Shown one piece after another: positions 5,469 to 6,514 of a DNA stretch of 6,514 nt. The DNA is from Saprospiraceae bacterium (lineage in GTDB: Bacteria > Bacteroidota > Bacteroidia > Chitinophagales > Saprospiraceae): contig JAGQWW010000150.1 of assembly GCA_020436955.1 (NCBI GenBank), positions 1-6,514 on the forward strand, in the 5' to 3' direction. The number at the start of each line of letters is the position of its first letter. The first letter of the stretch is position 1. The notes under the pieces were generated by a model. That model worked only from the letters and a program-made list of their open reading frames with translations. It had not been told where the DNA came from and did no database searches. A program made the position numbers and the translations under genes.

Positions 5469-6514
5469 ATGCATTTGAAGGGTATAAAAAAGTGGATTTT
5501 CATATTGGCAGGAGTCCTGCTCCTGGGCTTCCTTGGGCTAAAATTATTCTTGTACTGGGTTGAAGCAGCTCCCCCGGCTGTTGAAGATAAAAGTGCGCTG
5601 GATTGGGAAAGACAAACCATTAACGACAGCACCTTTCAGGTAAAAAACAACTTCCTGCAAAAAAATGAATTTGGCATGTGGGAAATGTATCTGGAAGGTT
5701 CTCCTTTTGAAAGAGGGGTAGCCGGAGGAATGCTTTCCAAAGAATTGCTCGATTACCAGGAATATGCTTTTGCATCAGGCATTGATGAAAAAGTTCCGGG
5801 TGGTTTTTATCAATACCTTTTAAAACTCTTCATCGCATGGTTTGACAAAGACCTGCCCGAATATGTGCCGGAAGAATATCAAAAAGAAATTTACGGCTAT
5901 TCCTTATTTGCCGCTGACGAATATGACTATATCGGCCAAAAATATCATCGAAAGCTCAACTACCACGCTGCACACGACATTGGACATGCCCTTCAAAACA
6001 TGGGACTGGTAGCAGGATGTACCGCCGTAGCTGCCTGGGACCAAAACAGCATCGACTCAAACCTTATCATTGGAAGAAATTTTGACTTTTATGTAGGAGA
6101 TGCTTTCGCAAAAAACAAAATCATCCTTTTTATGCAACCGGATGAAGGCATCCCTTTTGGCATGGTCACCTGGCCGGGATTCATGGGTGCAGTATCTGGC
6201 CTGAACATGAAAGGCATAAGTGTAACACTCAATGCAGCTCCAAATAAAATTCCGGAAGCTATCAAAATGCCGGTAGCACTACTGGCTCGGGAAATATTGC
6301 AATATGCATCCACAATCGAGGAAGCAAAAGCAGTTGCTCAAAAACATCCCACCTTCGTATCGGAGTTATTTCTAATAGGCTCGGCAGATGAAAACAGGGT
6401 AGAACTCATTGAAAAAACCCCCGATACCACCCTTTTTTATACCCAGGAAGATTACATGGTTGTGAGCAATCATTTTCAATCGCCATTTTTAAAAGAAAAT
6501 GAAACCAACCTACA
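5469..6514 (+). CDS. Membrane-anchored C45-type autoproteolytic acyltransferase/hydrolase (Ntn hydrolase), 3' end outside window
   Basis: The frame is open from the ATG at 5469 to the window edge, giving 348 residues plus two bases with no stop. An N-terminal basic patch and hydrophobic helix (residues 9-31, no lipobox cysteine) suggest export with an inner-membrane anchor or uncleaved signal. The soluble part has the C45/acyl-CoA:6-APA acyltransferase pattern: G-S-P-F-E-R-G (77-83), then V-A-G-C-T-A (181-186), where Cys184 would become the N-terminal nucleophile after autocleavage at Gly-Cys, then G-R-N-F-D-F (202-207) and V-T-L-N-A-A (252-257) with a plausible catalytic Asn255. A later V-S-N-H-F is at 332-336. 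An AGGAAG stretch directly precedes the ATG. It is transcribed away from the lyase operon. C45 members hydrolyse or form amide and ester bonds; a role in esterifying or trimming the polyene product is only inferred. A general periplasmic amidohydrolase is the alternative. Confidence 0.8.
   Translation, partial: MHLKGIKKWIFILAGVLLLGFLGLKLFLYWVEAAPPAVEDKSALDWERQTINDSTFQVKNNFLQKNEFGMWEMYLEGSPFERGVAGGMLSKELLDYQEYAFASGIDEKVPGGFYQYLLKLFIAWFDKDLPEYVPEEYQKEIYGYSLFAADEYDYIGQKYHRKLNYHAAHDIGHALQNMGLVAGCTAVAAWDQNSIDSNLIIGRNFDFYVGDAFAKNKIILFMQPDEGIPFGMVTWPGFMGAVSGLNMKGISVTLNAAPNKIPEAIKMPVALLAREILQYASTIEEAKAVAQKHPTFVSELFLIGSADENRVELIEKTPDTTLFYTQEDYMVVSNHFQSPFLKENETNL

Noticed and set aside
6089..6313. Minus-strand open frame of 74 codons inside the C45-type gene.
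   Set aside because: It is fully antisense to a well-supported coding frame and shows no motif of its own.

Overview
The window looks like part of a Bacteroidota (flexirubin- or aryl-polyene-producing) chromosome. The sequence is moderately AT-rich, lacks Shine-Dalgarno sequences at most starts, and has a TAnnTTTG-type -7 element. The gene set is that of a small type II fatty-acid-like synthase led by an aromatic amino acid ammonia-lyase. I cannot place it at genus level. The lyase strongly resembles the tyrosine ammonia-lyase I recall from Flavobacterium johnsoniae.

Layout: positions 1 to about 5364 are filled by seven co-directional minus-strand genes. In transcription order these are an ammonia-lyase of the HAL/TAL/PAL family (3817-5364), a FabG-type ketoreductase (3055-3783), a FabB/FabF-type ketosynthase (1810-3033), an acyl carrier protein (1538-1792), an LpxL/HtrB-like membrane acyltransferase (571-1476), a hot-dog-fold dehydratase (56-511) and the first 21 codons of a further gene that leaves the window (1-63). 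Gaps are 33, 21, 17, 61 and 59 nt, then an 8-nt overlap, so one operon is likely. On the plus strand, divergent from the lyase, is an incomplete membrane-anchored Ntn-hydrolase of the C45 type (5469 to the window end). The roughly 100-bp divergent region holds a candidate Bacteroidota promoter and a 16-bp imperfect palindrome. No stretch longer than about 105 bases is without a gene, and I saw no RNA gene, insertion sequence or CRISPR array.

How the genes fit together (inference from family knowledge): the lyase would deaminate tyrosine to 4-coumarate, the aryl starter. Ketosynthase, ketoreductase and dehydratase, working on the ACP, would extend it by two-carbon units without enoyl reduction, giving a conjugated aryl polyene acyl chain. 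The acyltransferase would move that chain to a membrane acceptor. In flexirubins the polyene acid is esterified to a dialkylresorcinol; no darA/darB-like gene is in this window, so aryl polyene and flexirubin cannot be told apart here. The ligase, second ketosynthase and tailoring enzymes would be expected beyond position 1.

This is a recognisable system rather than a new one. The items most worth a second look are the unusual catalytic-site residues in the ketoreductase and dehydratase, the divergent C45-type enzyme, the mis-extended lyase start, the palindrome in the leader, and a heptamer repeat between the ACP and acyltransferase genes.
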